Positions 1 through 6,654 of a stretch of DNA of 8,808 bases are shown here, in pieces; position 1 is the first letter of the stretch, and each line of letters starts with the position of its first letter. Source of the stretch: Candidatus Eiseniibacteriota bacterium (GTDB lineage: Bacteria > Joyebacterota > Joyebacteria > Joyebacterales > Joyebacteraceae); the NCBI GenBank assembly GCA_030609605.1, contig JAUWBY010000082.1, positions 1 through 8,808 of the forward strand, in the 5' to 3' direction. Both the position numbers and the translations under genes were made by a program. Under the pieces are notes generated by a model, which worked only from the letters and a program-made list of their open reading frames with translations, was not told where the DNA came from and made no database searches.

Positions 1-88
1 CTCTCAAGGTCATGGTTCCTTTGCTGACCTCGCCAAAGACCCTGGCCCTGTGGGCCTCTTCTTGACTCAAAATGATGTCCCCTCTCAT
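1..88 (-). CDS. Transposase, N-terminal fragment (ISNCY-like), runs off the left edge
   Basis: An ATG at 88-86 is preceded by AAGGAGG (complement of 96-102) with 7-nt spacing, and the frame is open to the window edge (29 residues). The product begins MRGDIILSQEEAHRARV and continues FGEVSKGTMTLR. This resembles the start of ISNCY-family transposases, where a short leader with an Ile-Leu-Ser/Met and Gln/Glu-Glu-rich helix opens a helix-turn-helix of the type that ends in an EAA motif. The catalytic DDE region is not visible. The start codon falls in an AGAGGGGACAT block related to the terminal repeats nearby, which is expected for a gene starting just inside its IS end. The family call rests on 29 residues plus the terminal repeats. 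An IS481- or IS3-like element is the alternative. Confidence 0.6.
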   Translation of the reverse strand, partial: MRGDIILSQEEAHRARVFGEVSKGTMTLR

Positions 89-127
89 GTGCACCCCTCC
101 TTGGGGCGCATTATACCACCGCAGCCG

Positions 128-179
128 GAGAGGACATTTTATCTTTGCAGTTAGAGAGGACATTTACGCTTAGCTTACA
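128..179. repeat. Two tandem imperfect 26-bp units at the IS terminus
   Basis: GAGAGGACATTT occurs exactly at 128-139 and again at 154-165, a period of 26 bp. Similarity continues beyond the 12-mer: ATCTTTGCAGTTA in the first unit against ACGCTTAGCTTACA in the second. A degenerate third copy in reverse orientation overlaps the transposase start codon (minus-strand AGAGGGGACAT, about 77-87). Such repeated subterminal blocks are usually transposase binding sites. That role is inferred from position. Confidence 0.75.
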
Positions 180-198
180 CACCCTTGAACTGGTAGTG

Positions 199-228
199 TT
201 GACGCTGACGCCGGCGGCGTGTTAGAAT
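199..228 (+). promoter_or_regulatory. Sigma70-like promoter of the radical SAM gene
   Basis: A -35 box TTGACG (199-204, 5 of 6 consensus) and a -10 box TAGAAT (223-228, 5 of 6) are separated by 18 bp. The predicted start of transcription is about 235, giving a leader of roughly 25 nt before the GTG at 261. The promoter sits just outside the IS end, with about 20 bp between the IS terminus and the -35 box. It therefore either predates the insertion or was left intact by it. Confidence 0.6.
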
Positions 229-250
229 AGATTGCACGGGATATCGTCAC

Positions 251-260
251 GGAGGTGATC
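251..260 (+). promoter_or_regulatory. Extended Shine-Dalgarno that fixes the start of the radical SAM gene
   Basis: GGAGGTGATC is fully complementary to the 3' end of 16S rRNA. The GTG at 255 lies inside this element, so it is unlikely to be the start codon. The GTG at 261 has 5-nt spacing from GGAGG and is preferred. Confidence 0.7.
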
Positions 261-1388
261 GTGGCACGGAGTAGAGTCGCCTGGCGCCTTCAAGTCGCTT
301 GGCGGCTCCTTAGCATCTTGGCGCGCCGGCCTATCGTGGGACCGATGAGAGTGAGCCTCGAGGTCACCCACCACTGCAACCTTCGCTGCTCCTTCTGCGA
401 ATCGCACGGTAGGTTGCAAGGAACACCCATTACGGAGCGGCGCGCGTACGCTGGTGGTCGTCGCACGATGAGCCTCGACACGGTCGAGACGTTGTGTCGC
501 TCGCTGGCGCGCGTGCACGTCCAACGAGTGGAGCTTTCCGGCAAGGGCGAGCCCATGGCTCATCCGGATATCGCGGCGATCGTCCGGATCATCAAGCAGG
601 CCGGGTTCATATGCTCCGTGGTCACCAACGGTACGCTGGCACAGCCCGGTCTCGCCGCGGCACTGGTCGAGTCGCGTCTCGATCGGCTCAACGTCTCGCT
701 CAACGCTGCCTCGCGTGAGGTCTGCGAGCGGATCACCGGCAAGGATGTCTGGGAGCAGGCCATCGGATTCGTGCGCGAGGTGCTCGAGCGGCGGCGCGCC
801 AGTGACGGGCAACAGCCGTGGGCACGGGTGAGTTACGTGCTCTGCCGTGACAACGTCGAAGACGTCGAGCACATGATAGATCTCTGCTGCGAGTTAGGCC
901 TGAACGACATCAGCTGGGCCGTTATGGGCGAGACTCTTGAGACGGCTCATTTGCAGCTGGATGCGAATGATGTCTCGCACTTGCTCGCAGTCATCCCGAG
1001 GTGTGGCCAGCGGCTCGACGCCGCGAATGTCAGCCATAACCTGCCACGCTTGGCCGATGAGCTGAGGTTGCGGGTCGGAACACACCCGCGACAGGAGAAC
1101 CCTCTGCAGAGAAGCCTTCCCTGCTACGACGGATGGATGTTCGCGGTCATCGGCCCCGACGGGACGGTGGTTCCCTGCTGCCCGTGCGAGGACATACGGC
1201 TGGGGAATATCAACGAGGAGGACTTCTACGACGTGTGGCACGGGGCACGCTACCGGGAGTTCCGGCGCCGCTCCTTGGCCATGCCGCGCACCGGGAAACC
1301 TGTCTGTTGGGAGTGCTTCACGTCCTGCAACCGTGCCGTGGACAACGAACGGATTCACCGCTGGCTGAGTCCCCTGCGCCCGCGGTAG
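261..1388 (+). CDS. Radical SAM/SPASM domain protein
   Basis: A 375-residue iron-sulfur enzyme of the radical SAM superfamily. Numbered from the GTG at 261, the CxxxCxxC cluster motif is Cys39, Cys43 and Cys46, in HHCNLRCSFC. A GKGEP stretch at 94-98 takes the place of the usual GGEP SAM-binding motif, and SVVTNGT follows at 119-125. The C-terminal SPASM region has Cys288 and PCCPC (306-309), then LGNI, DVWHG and KPVCWECFTSC (Cys349, Cys352, Cys356), enough to bind an auxiliary Fe-S cluster. The family includes peptide-maturing enzymes, anaerobic sulfatase-maturing enzymes and small-molecule enzymes; the substrate here is unknown. No precursor peptide, sulfatase or glycosyltransferase gene adjoins it, so it appears monocistronic. 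Met at 345 just before the cluster motif is an alternative start, but it would remove about 28 residues and lacks a clear ribosome site. Confidence 0.88.
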   Translation: MARSRVAWRLQVAWRLLSILARRPIVGPMRVSLEVTHHCNLRCSFCESHGRLQGTPITERRAYAGGRRTMSLDTVETLCRSLARVHVQRVELSGKGEPMAHPDIAAIVRIIKQAGFICSVVTNGTLAQPGLAAALVESRLDRLNVSLNAASREVCERITGKDVWEQAIGFVREVLERRRASDGQQPWARVSYVLCRDNVEDVEHMIDLCCELGLNDISWAVMGETLETAHLQLDANDVSHLLAVIPRCGQRLDAANVSHNLPRLADELRLRVGTHPRQENPLQRSLPCYDGWMFAVIGPDGTVVPCCPCEDIRLGNINEEDFYDVWHGARYREFRRRSLAMPRTGKPVCWECFTSCNRAVDNERIHRWLSPLRPR

Positions 1389-1751
1389 CACGTCGACTTG
1401 GCACGGTCGCGGGCTGGCACGGTCGTCTTTGCCCTCCGCTTCCGTCCCCTGGCATGTTGCACGCAGCACACGCCGGCTTGCGAATCGCGCATCAGCCACG
1501 TGAGGGAGTTGGGCTCGACCTGTTAAGATACTGGCGGACCTCTCGTGAGCTTCGAAGAACTCAGCCGAGCACAACACAATCCCCGTACGCCTTGTTGCCA
1601 CCACGAAGTGTAGCTCTGAAGAAGAGCCCCACGTCACCCGCTAGTTCTTGAAGAGGATTGATGGAAACCGGAACAGGGTCGACATCCTGATGCACCTGTC
1701 CGGTCGCCCGCCCACGCCGACCACCAAGCGACCCTTCGACCACCCCTTTGA

Positions 1752-1871
1752 TCAGTCGATCAACACCATACGCTTCGTGACGGTCTTATCCCTGATCCTC
1801 AGCAGATAGAAGTAGACACCGTTGGCCACCGGCCGCTCGCTGTCATCCATGCCGTTCCAGGCGAGAGACGT
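1752..1871 (-). pseudogene. Orphan C-terminal sorting-domain fragment (FlgD-like / type A)
   Basis: Reading leftward, 39 residues precede a TGA at 1754-1752. The sequence includes TSLAWNGMDDSERPVANGVY followed by FYLLRIRDKTVTKRMVLID. This is the classic end of FlgD-like or type A (Por) C-terminal domains: W-[DN]-G-x-D-D/N, then PVA-[SN]-GVYFY, then a K-x-V-L strand at the extreme C-terminus. Upstream of 1871 no frame continues the domain convincingly, so the body of the secreted protein is missing or scrambled. The fragment lies antisense between two rightward genes and has no start codon of its own. It is best read as the remnant of a secreted protein gene, related in type to the intact one at 6655-7731. 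Confidence 0.65.
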
Positions 1872-1995
1872 TGTCCGATGCGGAGCGCGCGTGCGACATA
1901 CTGGCGCAGACGGAGGCATCGTCCTCCCTTGGCGATAGGGATTGTGCGTGTCTCACGACTTCTCCGCTGGCATATTCTATGCACTATGTACGCGC

Positions 1996-2010
1996 ACAAG
2001 ATCATCTTGT
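1996..2010. promoter_or_regulatory. 15-bp perfect palindrome upstream of the histidine kinase gene
   Basis: ACAAGATCATCTTGT has two perfect 7-bp arms around a central C, and lies about 98 bp before the kinase start codon. Its size and symmetry suit a dimeric repressor or activator site, or a short RNA hairpin. No T-run follows, so it is not a typical terminator. The function is not demonstrated. Confidence 0.3.
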
Positions 2011-2107
2011 CGTTCGCAGCGGCATAGGTCACATGCAACAGTACCGAGCCTGACGGACTCCACAACACTCCCAACCCGCCGAGAGCTCGGCATCAAGGAG
2101 ATTCCTG

Positions 2108-4306
2108 ATGGCCTCGAACCGCTTTTTTACTCCGCACGCACGACCGGAGCACCAGGCGATCATACTCGCGGTGTTCGCCGGCATCTTTGCGTGGGTCATG
2201 CAGGCCGCGCTCGACTCCTATTTCTACGCAGGCAAGACATACCCTGAGCACCTGTTCCTCAACGTCACTCCCCCAGAACTCTACAGCAGAGTAACCATCA
2301 TCGCGGCGTTCCTTCTCGCGGGGTTCATCTCGTCGCGCATGGTCCGCCGCCTCGAGATCGCAACCGCACAGACCGAGCGCCTCGACAGCGTGGTCCGATC
2401 CGTAAGGGCCGTGAACCAGCATATCACCCGGGAGACCGACCGGCGCGTTCTCGCGCACAAGTCATGCGAGACGCTCGTCCGCGGACTCGGCTACAGGAAG
2501 GTTGAGATCGAACTCAACGGGGCTCTGATGGACAGAGTAGATCTCTGCGATGACCCCCGCGACACCCACGACGAGACCGTGGAACGCGATGTGATGGTCA
2601 TCCCAATAGAGTGCGGTGGCAAGGTGTTTGGTGAGCTTCGGGTCGTCCCTGACGCTGACATGATATGGAATGAGGAGGAGCGCGCGCTTCTCAGAGAGGT
2701 CGCTGATGATGTCGCCTTCGCCGTGCGCAGCATCGAGACCACCGAGAACCTCGAGCACCAGCGCGAGGAGCTGCAGACAATCCTCGACTCGGTGCCCGCG
2801 TACGTCTCGTACAAGGATCGCCAGGGAAGGTACCTTCGTGTCAACAGAGCTACGGCAGACCTTGCCGGCATTCCGGCCAAGGAGTGGCGTGGGAAGCGCC
2901 TCCTGGAACTCCTGCCCGGCGCGGCTGATTCAGGGCAGGCTCTCGACTCCGAGGTCATTGCCACAGGACAACCGAGGAGAACGGCACTTGGAAGGCTCGC
3001 CATCGCCCCTGAGGCGCGATGGGTGCAAACGGACCGCATTCCGTACCGCGACAGGAACGGAGACATCATCGGGGTCATAGCGCTCAGCATCGACATCACC
3101 CAACTCATGGAGACACAGCGGGACCTCGCCATCAAGGACGAGCAGCTCAGGCAGTCACAGAAGATGGAGGCGATCGGCCTGTTGGCCGGCGGGATCGCAC
3201 ACGACTTCAACAACCTGCTCACGGCCATATCCGGATATGCGGAGCTCGCACTGTCCCACCTGGGCGAGGACGACGCGGTGGCATCGATGCTCGGATCGGT
3301 CATTGGCGCGTCGGGGAAGGCCGCTGTCCTCACGCAGCAGCTTCTTGCGTTCAGCCGGAAGCAGCCACTGAGACTCGCCTCCCAAGACCTGAACACCATC
3401 GTCAGAGACATGGGCGACATAATCGGATGCCTGGTCGGAGAGAACATCAAGGTCACGACCTGTCTCACGGCTGACCTCGGATACGTCGAGGTCGATGCAT
3501 CGCAGATCGAGCAGGTCATCCTAAACCTTACCGTGAACGCGCGGGACGCCATGCCCGAGGGCGGCAAGCTATCGATCACGACCGGGAAGGCGAGCTTCGA
3601 CAACGAAGAACTGCCGAAGGAGTGCAGCGAACCGTCCGATGGCTACGTCTGCCTCTCTGTCTCCGACACTGGGACAGGGATAGATCGGAAGACGATAGAC
3701 CACATCTTCGAACCGTTCTTCACAACGAAGGAATCGGGTGTAGGGACTGGTCTGGGGCTCTCTGTGGTGTTCGGGATCGTCCAGCAGCACGGTGGCTGGA
3801 TCCAGACTGATACAGGACCCGATTGCGGCACGACGTTCAGCATCTACCTACCGGTCATCCCCGAGCCTGAGCCCGAGCCCGCTCGCGAGCCGCAGCTTGA
3901 CCCAGCGATGGGAAGCGTCTCCGACGCGCCGGTGGTGCACGCCGGCGGTCGCATACTCCTCGTCGAGGACGAGGACGCCGTGCGCGGCTTCGCGACAGAT
4001 GCGCTCCGTCACTTCGGCTATGAGATCGTCGATGTGGCGAGCGCCGAGGAAGCAATCGAGGTCTTCAGCGGCGACTCGGTCGGCTTTGACATGGTGTTCA
4101 GTGACATCGTGCTGCCTGGGAAGAGCGGAATCGAACTCGCAGAGGAGATCATGGCCTGGGACCCGAACGCTCGACTGCTCCTGGCAAGCGGCTATCCTGA
4201 CAGGAGATCCGCGACCCGCGATCCCCAGCAGATGGGTATCCCATTCCTCAGCAAGCCGTACTCGATCAGAGGGCTCCTGGAGAGCGTGCGCAACGTCCTC
4301 TGCTGA
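2108..4306 (+). CDS. Hybrid sensor histidine kinase (2 TM, GAF-like, PAS, HisKA, HATPase, receiver)
   Basis: A 732-residue inner-membrane signalling protein; the ATG follows AAGGAG (2095-2100) by 7 nt. Two membrane segments (about 17-36 and 62-80) flank a short external loop with a PPELYSR motif, an N-terminal module seen on many PAS kinases. A GAF-like region (about 97-212) and a PAS domain (about 218-338) follow. The HisKA domain carries the phospho-accepting His365 in GGIAHDFNNLL. The ATPase has the N box with Asn477 (NARDAMPEGG), the G1 box with Asp520 (DTGTGID), the F box EPFFTTK and the G2 box GVGTGLGLS. After a linker rich in Pro-Glu repeats (about 587-600) comes a receiver with acidic residues in LVEDED (around 620), phospho-acceptor Asp666 and Lys716 (SKPYS). 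All catalytic residues are present, so it should be active. No DNA-binding response regulator adjoins it, so phosphate transfer to a distant partner is likely. The signal sensed is unknown. Confidence 0.93.
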   Translation: MASNRFFTPHARPEHQAIILAVFAGIFAWVMQAALDSYFYAGKTYPEHLFLNVTPPELYSRVTIIAAFLLAGFISSRMVRRLEIATAQTERLDSVVRSVRAVNQHITRETDRRVLAHKSCETLVRGLGYRKVEIELNGALMDRVDLCDDPRDTHDETVERDVMVIPIECGGKVFGELRVVPDADMIWNEEERALLREVADDVAFAVRSIETTENLEHQREELQTILDSVPAYVSYKDRQGRYLRVNRATADLAGIPAKEWRGKRLLELLPGAADSGQALDSEVIATGQPRRTALGRLAIAPEARWVQTDRIPYRDRNGDIIGVIALSIDITQLMETQRDLAIKDEQLRQSQKMEAIGLLAGGIAHDFNNLLTAISGYAELALSHLGEDDAVASMLGSVIGASGKAAVLTQQLLAFSRKQPLRLASQDLNTIVRDMGDIIGCLVGENIKVTTCLTADLGYVEVDASQIEQVILNLTVNARDAMPEGGKLSITTGKASFDNEELPKECSEPSDGYVCLSVSDTGTGIDRKTIDHIFEPFFTTKESGVGTGLGLSVVFGIVQQHGGWIQTDTGPDCGTTFSIYLPVIPEPEPEPAREPQLDPAMGSVSDAPVVHAGGRILLVEDEDAVRGFATDALRHFGYEIVDVASAEEAIEVFSGDSVGFDMVFSDIVLPGKSGIELAEEIMAWDPNARLLLASGYPDRRSATRDPQQMGIPFLSKPYSIRGLLESVRNVLC

Positions 4307-4349
4307 ACCGGAATCAGCGACGTCCCGACCAAAAGGAGGGGCTGCCCCC

Positions 4350-4378
4350 TTGCAGGCTGTGTAGAAGCGTGCTATTCT
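4350..4378 (+). promoter_or_regulatory. Possible promoter of the beta-helix gene
   Basis: TTGCAG (4350-4355) and TATTCT (4373-4378) are spaced by 17 bp. Each box matches the sigma70 consensus only partly (3 of 6 and 4 of 6). The leader would be about 115 nt. A weak G/C-rich hairpin, AAGGAGGGG-CTG-CCCCCTT (4333-4351), overlaps the -35 box. It could act as a poor terminator for the upstream kinase gene, but it has no T-tract. Confidence 0.3.
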
Positions 4379-4498
4379 GACTGGGATTCAGCCCCTTGGG
4401 CGGAGCCTGCTCGGTCTGGCACGCTGGCGGCGCCACGGACACTGACCGCACACACGCGACGCGCGCTGGCCACTCATCATACAACAGGAGGCGATGCG

Positions 4499-5476
4499 AT
4501 GCGCTCATCGCTCATTCTGTCAATGCTGCTCGCCGCAGGCTCGATTACGCTCTTCACTCCCGCCGACTCTCCCGCAGTCACACACATCGTCAAGCCTGAC
4601 AGCTCGGGCGACTTTGCTACGATCAAGGGAGCGATCGTTGCGGCCGCTGAGGGTGACTCGATCCTCCTCACCGACGGCGTCTTCACGGGAGAAGGCAACG
4701 TCGATGTCAACTTCCTCGGGAAGGGCATCACAGTCCGCTCGCAGAGTGGGGATGCAGCGGCGTGCATCATCTACCTCGAAGGCGGTCCCGGAAACGACCA
4801 CCGCGGGTTCGTGTTCCACAACGGCGAGGGCCTCGGCACGAGCCTGCGTGATATCACCATCCGGAATGGATACGTCGGCCTATACCACGGCGGCGCCGGC
4901 ATCTCGTGCGACTACACTTCACCCACCATTACAGGCATCATCTTCGAGAACTGCTCCGCGAGTAGCGGCGGTGCTGTCTGGTGCGTTGACGGAGGCAGTC
5001 CCTATCTCGGGCAGTGTTCATTCATCGGCAACACGAGCCGCGAGGAGGAGCACTGCTCATCCAGGACTCCATCGATGGGGCTCTTGTCAGCAACACGTTC
5101 GCTCGGAACAGCGCAGCCTGGGGCACAAGCGTCTATCTGTGGAAATCGAACCCTTGGATCGACAAGACCATCTTTGCGTTTGACAACGCTGGCGTAGACG
5201 CCATCCACTGCGCCGACCTCGGCCTACCCACGTTCTCGCGCTGCTGCGTATTCGGGAACGCGAGCGGCGACTCGCTCTCGGGAAACCACACCGGGACAAT
5301 TCGGGAGGACCCACTCTTTTGCGGTCTCGCATCAGGCGACGTAACGCTCCACGAGAACTCACCGTGCATGCCGCTCAACAACCCGCACGGCGTTGTGATC
5401 GGCGCACGAACAGGGGTGCGGCTACTCCGCTGTCGAGGAGAGAAGTTGGGGAGCCATCAAGGGAATGTATAGGTAG
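4499..5476 (+). pseudogene. Secreted right-handed parallel beta-helix protein, interrupted by two compensating frameshifts
   Basis: AGGAGG (4486-4491) precedes the ATG by 7 nt. A signal peptide occupies about residues 1-26, with likely cleavage after PA-22 or SPA-26. The mature protein opens with an HIVKPDSSGDFATI-type strand, followed by GDSILLTDGVFTG and repeated short turns (ITIRNGY, GIIFENCSASSGGAVW) typical of a pectate-lyase-like beta-helix. The first frame ends at 5197, but family-like sequence switches to the next frame near 5042-5048 (REGGALLIQDS if one G is restored). It returns to the first frame near 5409-5417, giving GCGYSAVEERSWGAIKGMYR and stop at 5474-5476. The reconstructed length is exactly 326 codons. 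The C-terminal VE-x-x-SWG-x-IK signature is, to my memory, common at the end of such proteins. The role is probably extracellular and the ligand is unknown. It is either a recent pseudogene or an intact gene with two sequence errors. Confidence 0.8.
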
Positions 5477-5560
5477 CTCCGGCATGATACCGCGCGTCGA
5501 GCACCCGAGCCCCGTGCGCAACATCCCCGTGCATCTCAGACACGAAGAAGACGAACGCGT

Positions 5561-6127
5561 CTACTCCTCCCCTGCCCGTGTCCTTGCTCCGCGAACTCGC
5601 CGGACACCGGCGAACGACATGAGCGCAAGGAGCGCCACGGAAACGATCGGAAGGATGACGGCCAGAACGGACGCGACCACCGAGCCAGCGAGTTCACCAG
5701 TCGAGACGACGGGATTCGCCAGCCCACCAGTTGTGGCAGTCGATGCACCGCGAAGTGCGACCGTCATACCCTGAACGGTACCCGCGACTCCGACGCCTGC
5801 GATGACGGCGAGAGACCAGCGCAGAAAGGACGACATGTCGCCAATGACGGCCGCAGTGATGACCGTCCCCGCGACGACAGCCGCCGGTGTGGCTATCGAG
5901 TCCATCAGATTATCGAACCACGGGATGTAGTACGCCAGTATCTCGAGGACGGTGGCGAGCGCGAGCGCGACAAGCGCGTAGTAGGTGCCGATCCACTCGA
6001 AGCCTGACGCCAGCTCAAGATGCCCGCTCAGCGCCGCGATGCTGATGACCAGAAACGGTACGAAGACCCTGAAGCCACAGGCTGCGGCCAGGCCGATGCC
6101 AACCAGGATGCTAAGGGCAAGTTCCAC
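5561..6127 (-). CDS. DUF4126 family membrane protein
   Basis: 188 residues, almost wholly hydrophobic. The start is a GTG at 6127-6125, with GGAGGAGG (complement of 6136-6143) placed 8 nt upstream. The opening MELALSILVGIGLAAACGFR and the following VFVPFLVISIAAL are characteristic of DUF4126 proteins. About five membrane segments can be seen: roughly residues 4-35, 47-66, 83-105, 107-128 and 145-170. Conserved-looking loop motifs are YYIPWFDNLMDSIATPAA and LANPVVSTGE. A basic tail (RRVRGARTR) is likely cytoplasmic. The biochemical function of the family is unknown. It is the last gene of the minus-strand set, 51 bp beyond the LolA-like fragment, and it converges on the beta-helix gene. No clear terminator was seen in the 84 bp between them. 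Confidence 0.85.
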   Translation of the reverse strand: MELALSILVGIGLAAACGFRVFVPFLVISIAALSGHLELASGFEWIGTYYALVALALATVLEILAYYIPWFDNLMDSIATPAAVVAGTVITAAVIGDMSSFLRWSLAVIAGVGVAGTVQGMTVALRGASTATTGGLANPVVSTGELAGSVVASVLAVILPIVSVALLALMSFAGVRRVRGARTRAGEE

Positions 6128-6178
6128 GTCGCCTGCCTCCTCCGGCGTGCTCTCAAAGGCACGGCCGATCCCTGACCG

Positions 6179-6572
6179 CTAGTGCGAACTGGCTTCGCGG
6201 CCCGAGGGTTCAAACCGCCCTCCGGACACGGGCGTGTTCGTGACGATCTCGTCGAACGCGTATGTGACGCTGCCACCTTTGCGCCCCGCGATGACACGGT
6301 GTGGGAACAGAACACCGTCGACCTCCTCGTACCCTTCAATGTACCAGTGGTATCCTATGCGCGCAAGGAGTCCGCTCTCGATATCGAAATAGAGGGTGTA
6401 GTACTCCTCGGCTCTGTCCGTCTCGACAGCGTACACACGCTGCCCGCCGATCATCGCTGCGCCCGCTACGGTAAGATCATAGTCGCTCTCACACTGCCTC
6501 CTTTGGGAAATAGGTGTTCACACCAAGGAATCCAGCCATCAGACGTCCGGCGCCGTCGGTCTCTTCGCCGCA
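6179..6572 (-). pseudogene. LolA-like / outer-membrane lipoprotein-sorting family gene, 5'-truncated and frameshifted
   Basis: The last 91 residues are open from an ATG at 6454 to the TAG at 6181-6179. They include IGGQRVYAVET, YTLYFDIESGLLARIGYH, YEEVDGVLFPHRVI, GGSVTYAFDEIVTN and a GRFEPS ending. This resembles the C-terminal half of LolA-like periplasmic proteins, with strands LYFDxxTGLL, YxxVDGVxxP and FxxIxxNxPxxxxxFxxP. Homology-like sequence continues upstream of this ATG (SDYDLTVAGAAM). Beyond one extra base near 6489-6494 it resumes in the next frame as GRLMAGFLGVNTYFPKEAV. It then stops against the strong hairpin at 6583-6612, with no signal peptide and no start. The gene therefore seems to have lost its 5' part and gained an indel. 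A short functional ORF starting at 6454 is unlikely, as no ribosome site precedes that ATG. The family assignment is from recognised pattern only. Confidence 0.6.
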
Positions 6573-6582
6573 AGAAAGGAAG

Positions 6583-6612
6583 AGCCGCCGCCCGTCAGTG
6601 CGGGCGGCGGCT
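6583..6612. terminator. Strong hairpin terminator downstream of the sorting-domain protein gene
   Basis: A perfect 12-bp stem, AGCCGCCGCCCG (6583-6594) and CGGGCGGCGGCT (6601-6612), encloses the 6-nt loop TCAGTG. Leftward transcripts then meet a pyrimidine-rich tract (CTTCCTTTCTTG) and rightward ones TTTGTCTCTTCC, so it may work in both directions. It lies about 43 nt beyond the stop codon of the 6655-7731 gene. Confidence 0.85.
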
Positions 6613-6654
6613 TTGTCTCTTCCGTGTTGTGGCTCGTGTCTGTGAAGGAAACTG

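Larger units (their letters stand above)
1..179 (-). mobile_element. End of an insertion sequence (ISNCY/IS1202-like), rest outside the window
   Basis: The segment holds the 5' end of a leftward transposase gene, then a non-coding stretch, then two imperfect tandem 26-bp units ending near 179. Read on the minus strand the terminus begins TGTAAGCTAAGCG and carries AAATGTCCTCTC twice. From memory, this layout of TGT-start, GCAAAG-like core and repeated AATGTCC blocks matches the ends of ISNCY (IS1202-type) elements. The boundary at 179 is inferred from the TGT start of the outer repeat unit. The other end and any target duplication lie outside the window, so they cannot be checked here. Confidence 0.6.
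1389..2107. other. 719-bp stretch without an intact gene
   Basis: No frame on either strand gives a recognisable complete protein. The stretch contains an 11-bp direct repeat TGGCACGGTCG (1399-1409 and 1415-1425), a minus-strand remnant of a secretion sorting domain (1752-1871), and a 15-bp palindrome (1996-2010) upstream of the kinase gene. The rest, about 1430-1750 and 1872-1990, shows nothing I can name. It probably represents decayed coding sequence. The promoter of the kinase gene should lie here, but I could not pick out convincing -35 and -10 boxes. Confidence 0.5.

Noticed and set aside
1399..1425. Direct repeat TGGCACGGTCG with 16-bp period just after the radical SAM gene
   Set aside because: Only two short copies in GC-rich DNA; no array, hairpin or further copy found.
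894..1637. Long minus-strand frame of 247 residues over the radical SAM gene
   Set aside because: It is the antisense shadow of a clearly coding plus-strand gene, with no family motif.
1561..1743. Minus-strand 60-residue frame next to the orphan sorting-domain fragment
   Set aside because: It lies downstream of the fragment's stop codon, lacks any family pattern and has no ribosome site.
1871..2053. Small plus-strand frame of 60 residues upstream of the kinase, considered as a precursor peptide for the radical SAM enzyme
   Set aside because: It has no ribosome site or leader/core pattern and lies over 480 bp from the enzyme gene; its composition looks random.
2491..3603. Minus-strand frame of 370 residues inside the kinase gene
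   Set aside because: Ser/Arg-rich composition typical of antisense frames in GC-rich DNA; the plus strand encodes intact kinase motifs.
3861..3893. Repetitive Pro-Glu codons in the kinase gene, considered as a slippage repeat
   Set aside because: They are a short in-frame interdomain linker with varied codons; the frame is intact on both sides.
4333..4351. G/C hairpin after the kinase gene as a rho-independent terminator
   Set aside because: The stem is bulged and no T-tract follows.
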